In this document: piece after piece, positions 15,538 to 25,450 of the stretch
How the letters are laid out: every line of letters begins with the position of its first letter
Numbering within the stretch: position 1 is the first letter of the stretch
Program-made: the position numbers and the translations under genes
Notes under the pieces: model-generated
The model's database searches: none
The model's input: only the letters and a program-made list of their open reading frames with translations
Told to the model about the DNA's origin: nothing
Origin: Qipengyuania citrea
GTDB taxonomy: Bacteria; Pseudomonadota; Alphaproteobacteria; Sphingomonadales; Sphingomonadaceae
DNA length: 64,000 nt
Reading direction: 5' to 3'
Assembly (NCBI RefSeq): GCF_009828015.1
Contig: NZ_WTYG01000001.1
Span: 558,001 to 622,000, forward strand

Positions 15538-15643
15538 GAAGCTTCTGGCCCTCGTGCCGTATGTTTGTCGTTGTTCCAGCACGGTAATCCGTACCGGCGA
15601 GCGCGGTTCCGTGCCGTGCCGGGATCGCGGCGCAGCGCGCGTG

Positions 15644-17230
15644 CTAGGGGATGAGCACGGTGTCGCGGGCCACCGGATCGGTCACGGGGTAATCGGTGAT
15701 GAAATGCAGCCCGCGGCTTTCCTTCCGGCTAAGCGCGCTCTGCACGATCAGATTGGCGCATTCGAGCAGGTTGCGCAGCTCGATCAGGTCGGTGGTGACG
15801 CGGAAGTGGCCGTAATAATCCTCGACCTCCTCGCGCAGCAGGCGGATGCGGTGCGCCGCGCGCTCCAGCCGCTTGGTGGTCCGCACGATGCCGACGTAAT
15901 TCCACATGAAGCGGCGGATCTCGGTCCAGTTCTGCTTGATCACCACCTCCTCGTCCGAATCGGTCACCCGGCTTTCGTCCCAGGCAAGGATTGCGGGCGG
16001 ATCATCGAGCGTGTCCCAGCATTCGAGGATGTCCTTTGCCGCCGCCTCGCCGAAGACAAAGCACTCGAGCAGGCTGTTCGACGCGAGCCGGTTGGCGCCG
16101 TGCAGGCCGCTTTCGGTGCATTCGCCCGCCGCCCACAGGCCCGGCAGGTCGGTCTTCGCATCGAGCCCGATCTTGATCCCGCCGCAGGTGTAATGCTGCG
16201 CCGGGACGACCGGGATCGGGCCCTTGGTCATGTCGATGCCCAGCCCGAGCAGTTTCTCGTGGATCGTCGGGAAGTGCTGGCGCACGAATTCGGGCGGCTG
16301 GTGACTGATGTCGAGATGGACGTAATCGAGCCCGAAGCGCTTGATCTGGTCGTCATTGGCGCGTGCGACGATGTCGCGCGGCGCCAGTTCCATCCGCTCG
16401 GGATCGTATTTTTCCATATACCGCTCGCCGGTATCGGGATTGACCAGCCGACCGCCCTCGCCGCGCACCGCCTCGGTGATGAGGAAATTCTTGACCTCGA
16501 GATTGTAGAGGCAGGTCGGGTGGAACTGCATCATTTCCATGTTCGACACCCGCGCCCCCGCCCGCCAGGCCATCGCGATCCCGTCGCCCGTGGCACCGCG
16601 CGGCGCGGTGGAAAAGAGATAGACGCGCCCTGCGCCGCCCGCTGCCATGACCGTGGCGCGCGCGACATGCGCGACGACCTTGCCGCTGCCTTCGTCCAGC
16701 GCATAGGCGCCCCAGACCCGGCCCGATCCCGAATAGGCGACCTGGTTGCGGCCGGTGATCAGATCGACGCAGCTTTGCCCCGGCAGCAGCGTGATATTGG
16801 GGTTTTCCTCCGCCGCCTTGAGCAGCGCGGCCTGCACCGCCCAGCCGGTCGCATCGTTCACATGGACGATCCGGCGATGCGAATGCCCGCCTTCACGGGT
16901 GAGGTGCAGGTCATCCTCTTCGCGGTTGAACGGGACCCCCAGTTCGCACAGGCGGTCGATCGAGGCGGGGGCGCGCTCGATCACGAATTCGACCGTTTCG
17001 CGGTCGTTGAGCCCCGCGCCGGCAACCATCGTGTCGCGGATGTGGTTGTCGAACGTATCGCCCGCATCGAGCACCGCGGCGATGCCGCCCTGCGCCCATG
17101 CGGTGGAGCCACTGTCGAGCCGGCCCTTGGCGAGGACCAGGACCTTCTTGGTTTCGGCCAGCGCGAGCGCGGCGGTGAGACCGGCGGCGCCCGAACCGAT
17201 CACGAGGACGTCGTGCGGGGTGTCTGTCAT
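15644..17230 (-). CDS. nadB: L-aspartate oxidase
   Basis: 528 residues. It oxidises L-aspartate to iminoaspartate with FAD, the first step of de novo NAD synthesis. It has the FAD-binding VLVIGSGAAGLTAALALA at the N-terminus, WAQGGIAAVLD, the ATGGAG-like segment (MAAGGAGRVYLFST), HYTCGGI with the conserved His, and GLWAAGECTESGLHGANRLASNSLLE near the C-terminal part. The start at 17230 is the Met directly before the FAD strand. Neither nadA nor nadC is visible in the window. It is divergent from a 62-residue Cys-containing protein. Confidence 0.95.
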   Translation of the reverse strand: MTDTPHDVLVIGSGAAGLTAALALAETKKVLVLAKGRLDSGSTAWAQGGIAAVLDAGDTFDNHIRDTMVAGAGLNDRETVEFVIERAPASIDRLCELGVPFNREEDDLHLTREGGHSHRRIVHVNDATGWAVQAALLKAAEENPNITLLPGQSCVDLITGRNQVAYSGSGRVWGAYALDEGSGKVVAHVARATVMAAGGAGRVYLFSTAPRGATGDGIAMAWRAGARVSNMEMMQFHPTCLYNLEVKNFLITEAVRGEGGRLVNPDTGERYMEKYDPERMELAPRDIVARANDDQIKRFGLDYVHLDISHQPPEFVRQHFPTIHEKLLGLGIDMTKGPIPVVPAQHYTCGGIKIGLDAKTDLPGLWAAGECTESGLHGANRLASNSLLECFVFGEAAAKDILECWDTLDDPPAILAWDESRVTDSDEEVVIKQNWTEIRRFMWNYVGIVRTTKRLERAAHRIRLLREEVEDYYGHFRVTTDLIELRNLLECANLIVQSALSRKESRGLHFITDYPVTDPVARDTVLIP

Positions 17231-17368
17231 GCGCGCGTCATGCCGATCCAATCACTACGCGGCAAGCAAGGAACGATTCGGCGCAGCAAGCTTATTGTCG
17301 GCCGATCTTCGGCCTAGGGGGCGCGGCAACAGGGGACATACATAACGGGACTGGAGGGTCGCGACATC

Positions 17369-17557
17369 ATGACTATGGGACGTATCGGCTGTGCCCTGGG
17401 CCGGCACAGCATCGACCGCGAGAAGATCACGCGCGTAAGCGGGCAGCAGGTCGGGCGCTGCCGCAATTGCAAGGCACCGATGGAAGAAGTCGAACCGCAT
17501 TCGTGGGCGGTACAGAAGGTCCGCGATGCGGGCCTGGGCCCACGCGCGTTCATGTAA
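17369..17557 (+). CDS. 62-residue protein with a zinc-ribbon-like CxxC
   Basis: It contains GCALGRHS near the N-terminus and CRNCKAPM at residues 32-39, so it may bind a metal with one CxxC and a further Cys/His. No family name is recognised. The start at 17369 is the first of two near ATGs. The upstream 138 bases include GGCCGA-TCT-TCGGCC (17299-17313). It converges on the ABC ATPase gene with only 9 bases between the stops. Confidence 0.6.
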   Translation: MTMGRIGCALGRHSIDREKITRVSGQQVGRCRNCKAPMEEVEPHSWAVQKVRDAGLGPRAFM

Positions 17558-17566
17558 TCGGGGCAA

Positions 17567-18505
17567 TCACCCCGCGCCGGTCAGCTGGACGAAGACATCT
17601 TCCAGGTCGGCTTCGCGCGTGGTGACATCCTCGATCGCATAGCCGTGCGACTGGACGAGCGCGAGCACCTGCCCCGCGCTCGTCCGGTCGCGATCATAGG
17701 TAATCTCCAGCCGCCGCGGTTCGATCACTTCGGCCTTGGTGAAGGCGGGCTCCATGATCGGGCCGCCCAGATCCTTGTCGACGGTGATCGAGACGATCTT
17801 TTCGCGCGCCATGTCGACCAGTTCGCGGGTCGGCTTGTCGGCGATCAGTTCGCCGTGGTTGATGATCGCGATGCGGTCGCACAGCTGCTCGGCTTCCTCG
17901 AGATAATGCGTGGTCAGCACCACGGTCACGCCCTCGCGGTTGAGTTCGGTCACCAGTTCCCACAGCTGGCGGCGCAGTTCGACATCGACCCCGGCGGTCG
18001 GCTCGTCGAGCACCAGGATCGGCGGTGAATGGACCATCGCCTTGGCAATCAGCAGGCGCCGTTTCATCCCGCCCGACAGCGTGCGCGCATAGGCATCGCG
18101 CTTGTCCCACAGATGGACCGCCTTGAGCAGTTCCTCGCTGCGCCGCTCGGCCTTGGGGATGCCGTAGAACCCGGCCTGGTTCTCCAGCACTTCGAACGGG
18201 GTGAAGAACGGATCGAAGACGATTTCCTGCGGCACGATGCCGATCGAACGCTTGGCATTGCGCGGATTGTCGTCGGTATCGAATCCCCAGATCTCGGCAT
18301 TGCCGCCCGTCTTGCGCACCAGCCCCGCAAGGATGTTGATCAGCGTCGACTTGCCCGCGCCATTGGGACCGAGCAGGCCGAAGATCCCGCCCTGCGGCAC
18401 GTCGAAGCTCACCCCCTTGAGCGCCAGCTTTGGCGGTTCGCCCGGGCCGGGCGAGGCGTATTCCTTGACCAGATTGTCGATACGGATGGCTGGGGGTGTC
18501 TGCAT
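17567..18505 (-). CDS. ABC transporter ATP-binding protein (multidrug/ABC-2 export type)
   Basis: 312 residues. Walker A is GLLGPNGAGKST (about residues 43-54). The Q-loop segment is VPQEIVFDPFFTPFEVLENQ, the signature is TLSGGMKRRL, Walker B is ILVLDEPTAGVD, and the switch His lies in LTTHYLEEAEQLCD. The DrrA/CcmA-like architecture with a C-terminal extension points to an ABC-2 exporter. No ABC-2 permease gene is adjacent, so the partner must be encoded elsewhere. The ATG at 18505 is chosen because the domain starts right after it. Confidence 0.9.
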   Translation of the reverse strand: MQTPPAIRIDNLVKEYASPGPGEPPKLALKGVSFDVPQGGIFGLLGPNGAGKSTLINILAGLVRKTGGNAEIWGFDTDDNPRNAKRSIGIVPQEIVFDPFFTPFEVLENQAGFYGIPKAERRSEELLKAVHLWDKRDAYARTLSGGMKRRLLIAKAMVHSPPILVLDEPTAGVDVELRRQLWELVTELNREGVTVVLTTHYLEEAEQLCDRIAIINHGELIADKPTRELVDMAREKIVSITVDKDLGGPIMEPAFTKAEVIEPRRLEITYDRDRTSAGQVLALVQSHGYAIEDVTTREADLEDVFVQLTGAG

Positions 18506-18589
18506 GATGGGTGACCTAGGGGTGCGGCCATGGCGCGACAAGCGGCGAATGCTTGCACCAAGGCAAAGCACATATTATCGGCCTGTCGC

Positions 18590-18850
18590 ATGACCCTGCC
18601 TCCTCCCGAAGTCTCCAAGGTCACCACGCGGCGCGTGTGGTGCGATGGCGCGACCGATATCCGCACCGGCAAGAACTATCGTTCCGCCGCGCTGGGGCAT
18701 CCCAAGATCTATCTCGAAATCGACGAGCACGGCTATGTCGACTGCGGCTATTGCGATCGCCGTTTCGTGCTCGAAGGTGGCCCGGCCGACGGGGTCGACC
18801 AGTCGCAGCTGATGGACATTTCCGAAGGCGCCGACCCGGGCCACCGGTAG
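18590..18850 (+). CDS. zinc-finger (zf-CHCC, NDUFS6-like) domain protein
   Basis: 86 residues. It ends in the zf-CHCC pattern: RRVWCDGA, then GHPKIYLEIDEHGYVDCGYCDRRFVL, giving Cys, His, Cys and Cys ligands. The same motif occurs in the NDUFS6 subunit of mitochondrial complex I and in small alphaproteobacterial proteins; it may assist complex I. It is divergent from the ABC ATPase. TTGCAC and TTATCG spaced by 16 bases at about 18555-18582 are a possible promoter. Confidence 0.85.
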   Translation: MTLPPPEVSKVTTRRVWCDGATDIRTGKNYRSAALGHPKIYLEIDEHGYVDCGYCDRRFVLEGGPADGVDQSQLMDISEGADPGHR

Positions 18851-18854
18851 CTGC

Positions 18855-18927
18855 CATTCCAGCCGCCGCCGGAATCCACCGCGGCGGGCGCGGCGGCGCA
18901 GGCGATCCCGGCTTTCGCTGGGACGAT
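18855..18927. repeat. extragenic palindromic element of the VIPAKAG type
   Basis: Two hairpins lie in 73 bases: ATTCC...GGAAT near 18857-18876 and TCCCGGC-TTTC-GCTGGGA near 18905-18922. Read on the minus strand the second arm encodes IVPAKAGI, the signature of a palindromic repeat family found in many proteobacteria. It lies between the zinc-finger gene and tldD. Confidence 0.55.
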
Positions 18928-18948
18928 GCAGCCCCTACATAGCAGGGC

Positions 18949-20370
18949 ATGACGCCAGCAAACGATCCGCACGCCCTGCTCTACACCCAGCTCGATCCCG
19001 AGGAAGCCAAGGCGCTGACCACGCGGCTGCTCGCGCCCTGCGACGATGGCGAGCTCTATCTGCAATTCATGGCGAGCGAGAGTTTCGCCTTCGATGACGG
19101 GCGCTTGAAAACCGCCGATTACAGCCGCGATTCGGGGTTCGGCCTGCGCGGCGTATCGGGCGAGACCACCGGCTTTGCGCATGCCAATGAAATCAGCGCC
19201 AGGGCAATCGCGCGCGCGGGCGAAACGCTGCGCCTGCTCGATCCCGCCACGGCCGCCAAAGCCGCCCCGCCCGAGCGCACCAACCGGCATCTCTACACCG
19301 ATGCCAGCCCGCTCGATCTCGTGCCCTTTGCCGAGAAGGTCGCGCTGCTGGAGAAGATCGACGCCGTGGCCCGCGCCAAGGACCCGCGCGTGGCGCAGGT
19401 CAGCGCCAGCCTGTCGGGCAGCTGGAGCGCGATCGACATCATCCGTGCCGATGGCTTCACCGCGCGCGACATCCGCCCGCTGGTGCGGCTGAACGTCAGC
19501 ATCGTAGCCCAAGCCAACGGCCGCCGCGAAACCGGCAGCTTCGGCTTCGGTGGCCGCTATCTCTACGACGATCTGTTCGACGAGGGACGCTGGATGCGTG
19601 CGGTGGACGAAGCGGTCCGCCAGGCCATGGTGAACCTGGAGAGCGTCGAGGCCCCCGCGGGCGAGACGAGCGTCCTGCTCGGCCCCGGCTGGCCCGGCAT
19701 CCTGCTGCACGAAGCGGTCGGGCACGGGCTCGAGGGCGATTTCAACCGCAAGGGCACCAGCGCCTTTGCGGGCCGCATCGGCGAACGCGTGGCGGCCCCC
19801 GGCGTCACCGTGATCGACGATGGCAGCATGGCCGATCGCCGCGGTTCGCTGAGCATCGACGACGAAGGCACGCCGACCCGCGAAACCGTGCTGATCGAGG
19901 ACGGCATTCTCAGGGGCTACATGCAGGACCGCCTCAATGCGCGGCTGATGGGGGTCGAGGCGACCGGCAACGGTCGCCGCCAGTCCTACCAGCACGCGCC
20001 AATGCCGCGCATGACCAACACCTTCATGCGGGGCGGCAGCGACGATCCGGCGGAACTGCTAAGCCGGATGGACGACGGCATCTATGCCACCAGCTTCGGC
20101 GGGGGGCAGGTCGATATCGTCAGCGGCAAGTTCGTGTTTGCCTGTACCGAGGCCTACAAGGTCGAGAAGGGCAAGGTCGTGGCACCGATCAAGGGCGCGA
20201 CGCTGATCGGGGACGGCCCGACCGTGCTGACCAAGGTGTGCGGCATCGGCAACGACATGGCGCTCGACGAGGGCGTGGGCATGTGCGGCAAGGGCGGGCA
20301 GAGCGTGCCCGCGGGAGTCGGCCAGCCGACCCTGCTGGTCGACGGGATCACGGTGGGCGGAACCGCATGA
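18949..20370 (+). CDS. tldD: metalloprotease TldD
   Basis: 473 residues, normal length for TldD. With TldE (PmbA) it forms a zinc protease that processes peptides such as microcin B17 and degrades CcdA-like antitoxins in the cytoplasm. The metal site HEAVGHG starts at His254 (HExxxH). The C-terminal half has the usual GGQVDIVSGKFVFACTEAY and MCGKGGQSVPAG blocks; the conserved Cys in the latter is typical of TldD. No pmbA gene is adjacent. The next gene starts 56 bases downstream. Confidence 0.95.
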   Translation: MTPANDPHALLYTQLDPEEAKALTTRLLAPCDDGELYLQFMASESFAFDDGRLKTADYSRDSGFGLRGVSGETTGFAHANEISARAIARAGETLRLLDPATAAKAAPPERTNRHLYTDASPLDLVPFAEKVALLEKIDAVARAKDPRVAQVSASLSGSWSAIDIIRADGFTARDIRPLVRLNVSIVAQANGRRETGSFGFGGRYLYDDLFDEGRWMRAVDEAVRQAMVNLESVEAPAGETSVLLGPGWPGILLHEAVGHGLEGDFNRKGTSAFAGRIGERVAAPGVTVIDDGSMADRRGSLSIDDEGTPTRETVLIEDGILRGYMQDRLNARLMGVEATGNGRRQSYQHAPMPRMTNTFMRGGSDDPAELLSRMDDGIYATSFGGGQVDIVSGKFVFACTEAYKVEKGKVVAPIKGATLIGDGPTVLTKVCGIGNDMALDEGVGMCGKGGQSVPAGVGQPTLLVDGITVGGTA

Positions 20371-20426
20371 CTCAGCGCAGGTTCAGCCTGCGTGATACAC
20401 TGTCCCTTTTCCTGAGGAGACCTGTC

Positions 20427-20834
20427 ATGCTCAAGCCCCTGATTTTCGCCGCTGCCGCTGCCGGCCTGATGGCCGTTCCCGCCCAGGCGGACGAAGCCGA
20501 ACCCACTCGCGGCGAAGCGAAGCTCGCCAAGCTGCTCGACGGCCGCGTTGCCGGCGAACCGCAGAACTGCATCAGCACCACCGGCAGCCGCAGCCTCAAG
20601 CAGATCGACGGCACCGCGCTGACCTATCGCTCGGGCGATACGGTCTGGGTCAACTACACGCGCAACCCGCAAAGCATCGACGACAGCGACATCATGGTGA
20701 TCAAGCGGTTCAGCGGATCGCGGCTGTGCCGCAGCGACCAGGTCCATCTGGTCGACCGGACCGTGGGCTTTCTGTCCGATGTGCTGATGCTGGACGATTT
20801 CGTGCCCTATACAATGCCCGACACCGAAGGCTGA
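20427..20834 (+). CDS. secreted protein of unknown function
   Basis: 135 residues. Signal peptide MLKPLIFAAAAAGLMAVPAQA with cleavage near residue 21. The mature protein has two Cys (NCISTTGSR and SGSRLCRSD) that could form a disulphide. It includes a pattern GEPQNCISTTGSRSLKQIDG seen in small periplasmic sphingomonad proteins. The ATG at 20427 has GAGGAG about 8 bases upstream. It is probably co-transcribed with tldD. I cannot assign a function. Confidence 0.7.
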   Translation: MLKPLIFAAAAAGLMAVPAQADEAEPTRGEAKLAKLLDGRVAGEPQNCISTTGSRSLKQIDGTALTYRSGDTVWVNYTRNPQSIDDSDIMVIKRFSGSRLCRSDQVHLVDRTVGFLSDVLMLDDFVPYTMPDTEG

Positions 20835-20929
20835 ACCGCAACCGGCCCCGCTGCGCGCCGGCCGCTGAATTGGGGGCTGGCCATGGCAATGCGGGCAACG
20901 CATAGTTGGGCAGAGGAGAGGACACAGCC

Positions 20930-21878
20930 ATGCCCAGCCACCAGGAACCGGTCAATTCGCCCTTCGGATATCGCTCGACTGCCGGGGAAGTCATCGACGG
21001 GATAGACCTGTCGGGCCGCTGCGTCGTCGTAACCGGCGGCTATTCGGGGATCGGCACCGAAACCGTCCGCGCGATTGCCGCGGCCGGTGCGCAGGTCATC
21101 GTCGGCGCGCGGCGGACCGGCCAGGCGCATGACGTGCTCGACGCGCTGGACGGCGATATCGCGATCCTTCCGCTCGACTTGGCCGATCCGGCTTCGATCG
21201 ATGCCTTCGCCGAAGCGGTCGCGGGCCGCACCGACACGATCGACATCCTGATCAACAATGCCGCGATCATGGCCAGCCCGCTTGGTCGCGACGCGCGCGG
21301 CTATGAAATGCAGTTCGCCACCAATCACCTGGGCCATTTCCAGCTGACCGCACGGCTGTGGCCGCTGCTGCTGACCGGCGGCGGGGCCCGCGTCGTGGCG
21401 TTGTCCTCGATCGGGCACCGGCTCCACGGGCTCGATCTCGACGATCCCAATTTCGAGCGCCGCGACTACGACAAGTGGCTTGCTTACGGACAGGCCAAGT
21501 CGGCCAACGCCCTGTTCGCGCTGCAACTCGACAAGCTCGGCGAAAGCCGGGGCGTGCGCGCCTTCGCGGTGCACCCGGGCGGTATCGCTACGCCGCTCCA
21601 GCGGCACCTGACGATGGAAGAACAGCGCGCGATGGGCTGGTACGACGAGGACGGCAACGTCCACGAGGCCTTCAAATCGACCGAGGAAGGCGCCGCGACC
21701 ACCGTGTGGTGCGCGGTTTCGCCGCTGCTCGAAGGCAAGGGCGGCGTCTATTGCGAGGATTGCGAGGTGGCGGTTGCCGCGGATCCCGAGAAACCGCGCG
21801 CGGGCGGCTATTACCCGCATATCCGCGACGAGAACCTCGCCGGGAAGCTGTGGACCAAGTCCGAAGAGATGACCGGCG

Positions 21879-21895
<17 letters not shown>
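20930..21895 (+). CDS. short-chain dehydrogenase/reductase (SDR), retinol-dehydrogenase-like
   Basis: 321 residues. Classical SDR features: cofactor loop TGGYSGIG (35-42), NNAA (109-112), the catalytic Ser around 159-160 (ALSSIG), and YGQAK with Tyr186 and Lys190. The insert DLDDPNFERRDYDKWLAY before the Tyr resembles WWOX/RDH-type oxidoreductases. The substrate is unknown. The ATG at 20930 has AGAGGAC upstream and is preferred to a TTG eight codons earlier. Its stop overlaps the end of the convergent nth gene by 17 bases. Confidence 0.85.
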
Positions 21896-22537
<642 letters not shown>

Positions 22538-22541
<4 letters not shown>

Positions 22542-23830
22542 CGCATCTCGCGCCGGGTGACCGCGCGCGCGGCAAACACACCGATGACGGCGAAGGCCGG
22601 CAGGATGGTCCCCGGCGCGGGCAGGCCGAACCCGAACAGCGTGCCCGCCGCGCGGGTCAGCGCGGTCAGTCCGAGCATGGTCGCCACCCCGACGACCAGC
22701 ATCCCGAAAGCATTGGCGAGCAGGCCGTTGGCATGCCCGCCCAGTGCGGCCGCGTCGTTCATCGCCGCCAGCAGGAACAACGCCACCAGCGGAAGCAGTG
22801 CGCCATTGAACGCCTGCGCCGCGAGAATCGCGGGGGCCGGGCGGATGTCGGCCAGCCCGAAACCGAGCCCCACGAGCAAGATGCCCGCCCAGACCGCGCG
22901 GAAGCGCCAGCCGTCCGCCTGCCACTGCGGATCGCCGGGCACCCCGAACAGGCCGCGCGCGGTCAGCGCCGCGGCCAGCGGCGCCGTCACCGCAGAGGAT
23001 ACGCCCGCGGCAAGCAAGCCGATGCCCACGCCGGTCCGCGCCCACGGGCCCAGCCGGTCGGCCAGCACGTCGCCCAGCGCAGGGAAGGAGAATTCGCCCA
23101 CGAGCGCCGTGCCCACGACCAGCACGGCAGCGGTGATGAGCACCCCGATCGCCACTGCGACTGCCAGGCCGAAGCGCATGTCGCCCAGCCCCTGGCCGCG
23201 CGCGAGCGCCGCGCCCAGGAACAGGTTGTAGGGGACGACAGTCGTCCCGACGAGCGCGAGCACTGCCAGCAGCGCAGCGGAGTCGTCGGCGAAACCCGGT
23301 TCCGGCACCAGGCCGCCGACCAAGGGTCCGATGGCCGGGGCCAACGACACTGCGACGAGCAGGAAACCCGCCCCCATCAGCGCCACGAATGCGGCCATCA
23401 GGCGCGCCACGAATTGCGGCGAACCCGCCAGCAGCAGCGCGCCTGCAGCGAGCGCGAGGCCCAGCGTCACCGCGCCGCGCGGCGCGTCGAGCGCCAGCAT
23501 CGCCCCCGCTGCCCCGCCGAGGATATTCCCGGCTTCATAGGCCGCGCAGCCGAGCAGGATCGCGCCGCCGACCAGCGTCACCGTCGCCACCCGCGCGAAA
23601 CCGGTCGGGTAGCGGCGCTGCAACACCGTCGCCAGATCGTCGCCTGTGGTCACCGCGAGCCGTCCGGCGAATTCCTGCAGCGTGAAGGTAGCAATGCCTG
23701 AGAACAGGATGGCCCACAGCAGCGCCGGACCAAGCGAGGCGCCCGTACTGGCCGCGACGGTCACCGTGCCGGGACCGATGAACGCAGCCGCGATCGCGGA
23801 CCACAGGAGGATCGAGCCAAGACGTTTCAT
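22538..23830 (-). CDS. divergent Nramp-family transporter lacking the usual metal-site residues
   Basis: 430 residues and about eleven membrane helices, with Nramp topology. In helix 1 the canonical DPGN is replaced by GPGT (residues 19-22). In helix 6 the canonical MPH is replaced by VPY (199-201). The Asp, Asn and Met that bind Mn/Fe in characterised Nramps are therefore absent. The substrate may be another divalent ion, an organic solute, or nothing similar. It starts 37 bases after an EndoIII-like glycosylase gene and overlaps nth by four bases. Confidence 0.8.
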
Positions 23831-23867
23831 GCGCAGCGCTTGTGGCGCAAGCGGGCGCGCGCTGCAA

Positions 23868-24572
23868 TCAGGCGCGGTGCCGCCCGGTTTCGCACAGCGC
23901 CTGCGCCGGGCATTCGGGGCAGGCGGGCGCCGCCGGGCGGCACCAGGTCTGGCCGAGCTTCTTCATCAGCAGGTGATGCTCATCATATTCCGCCCCCGAC
24001 CAATCGGCCGGCATCGCCGGCATGATCGCGGCGAAAGCCCGCGCGGTGCTCGCCTTGGGCGGCACCAGCCCCATGCGCTGGAGAATGCGCGTGTGGTGTC
24101 CGTCAAGCACGATCGCGCGGCGGTCGAGCGTGCTGGCATTCATCACTCCGGCGGCGATCTTGCGGCCCACGCCGGGCAGCTGTTCGAGCCAGTCCATCGC
24201 TGCGGCAGTGCCCATCTCGGCCAGATGCGCGAGGTCGACGCCGCCGCGAAGGTCGATGAGCGCGGCCAGGCTCGCCTGCAATCGCTCCGCAGCGACATTG
24301 GGATAGGTCTGCGTCGCCAGCTCGGCCTGCACATCGGCCAGCGGCGCGGTGGCCACCGCCTCCCAGCAGCCCCAGCGGCGAAGCAAGCGATCGGTTGCGG
24401 CGTTCGAGATTTCGGACTTGGTCCGCGCCCCGATCACGCCCTGCACCAGCACCCATTCGGGCTGGCGCCATTCGGCCGCCGCGCGCTCGATATGACCGAA
24501 CCGCTGGACCAGCAGCGCCTGCAGGCGGCGGATGGTTGCCGTGCGCGTATCGGGGCCGAGCGGCAGTTCCAT
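23868..24572 (-). CDS. HhH-GPD DNA glycosylase with Fe-S cluster (EndoIII-like paralogue)
   Basis: 234 residues. The helix-hairpin-helix is QLPGVGRKIAAGVMNAST with the Lys in the catalytic position, followed by the Asp in IVLDGHHTRIL. CRPAAPACPECPAQALC again gives C-x6-C-x2-C-x5-C. Compared with nth the N-terminal half is quite different, so this is a separate clade, and its lesion specificity cannot be read from sequence. It lies 11 bases after the EamA transporter gene on the same strand. Confidence 0.85.
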   Translation of the reverse strand: MELPLGPDTRTATIRRLQALLVQRFGHIERAAAEWRQPEWVLVQGVIGARTKSEISNAATDRLLRRWGCWEAVATAPLADVQAELATQTYPNVAAERLQASLAALIDLRGGVDLAHLAEMGTAAAMDWLEQLPGVGRKIAAGVMNASTLDRRAIVLDGHHTRILQRMGLVPPKASTARAFAAIMPAMPADWSGAEYDEHHLLMKKLGQTWCRPAAPACPECPAQALCETGRHRA

Positions 24573-24583
24573 CGCTCAGCGGC

Positions 24584-25450
24584 TCACCGTTTCAGCGTCA
24601 AGGCGATGCCGGACAGGATCAACGCGCCGGCCACGAGCAATTCGCGCGTGACCAGTTCGCCGAGCAGCCTCACCCCGCCCATGGCGGCGACCAGCGGTGT
24701 CGCCAGTTGGACGGTCGCCAGCGTCGCGAGCCCGAGCGAGGGCGACACGCGGTTCCACACGACATAGCCGAGACCCGAGGTGAGCGCGCCCGAGAGGACG
24801 GCCAGCAGCGCCCCGGTGGCGCTGGGCATGCTGCCGGCAAAGGCAAGCAACGGCAGCGTCAGCACTGCGCCGATGGCGAAGCTGCGCGCGGTATGGACAC
24901 CCGCACCCACGGCAACCGCGCGGCCGATCATCGTATAGGCGCCCCAGGCCATGCCCGAGATCGCCATGAATACGGTCGGCAGCACCCTGCCACTTTCGAC
25001 CTGCGGGACCAGCAGCACGGCTAGCCCCCCGAGCGACAGCAGCAGCCCGGCCCAGCCCAGCAGCCGCATCGGTTCGCCGCGCAGCATGCCCGCCAGTACG
25101 ACGGTCGCCTGCACCACGGTGAACAGGATCAGCGCGCCGGTGGCGGTCGGCAGATCGACATAGGCGAAGGAGAACATCGCCACGTAAACGAACAGGCTGA
25201 TTCCGCCCGACAGGCTCCAGCGGCCGGTGCCGCGCAGCAAGAGCGGCGCCAGCACGATCGCGCCGGCGCCCAGCCGCACGAGTGAGAAGGTTGCGGCGTC
25301 GATCCCGCCGGCGGCGAGCGCATAGCGTGCAATTACCGAATTGCCCGCAAAGGCGAGGATCGCGATGCCGGCCAGCAGCACGATCGCGCCGGGCCCGAAA
25401 CGTCGCAGCTGCGCAGGCCGGGGCCCGGCCTGCAGGGAGGCTATTCCCAC
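24584..25450 (-). CDS. EamA/DMT-family permease
   Basis: 288 residues and ten hydrophobic segments in two repeats, the two-EamA-domain layout. The first begins [23 protein letters not shown], and the second near [20 protein letters not shown]. Family members export amino acids or other small metabolites across the inner membrane; the substrate is not predictable. The GTG at 25450 overlaps the end of guaA by ten bases, suggesting translational coupling. Confidence 0.85.
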   Translation of the reverse strand: MGIASLQAGPRPAQLRRFGPGAIVLLAGIAILAFAGNSVIARYALAAGGIDAATFSLVRLGAGAIVLAPLLLRGTGRWSLSGGISLFVYVAMFSFAYVDLPTATGALILFTVVQATVVLAGMLRGEPMRLLGWAGLLLSLGGLAVLLVPQVESGRVLPTVFMAISGMAWGAYTMIGRAVAVGAGVHTARSFAIGAVLTLPLLAFAGSMPSATGALLAVLSGALTSGLGYVVWNRVSPSLGLATLATVQLATPLVAAMGGVRLLGELVTRELLVAGALILSGIALTLKR

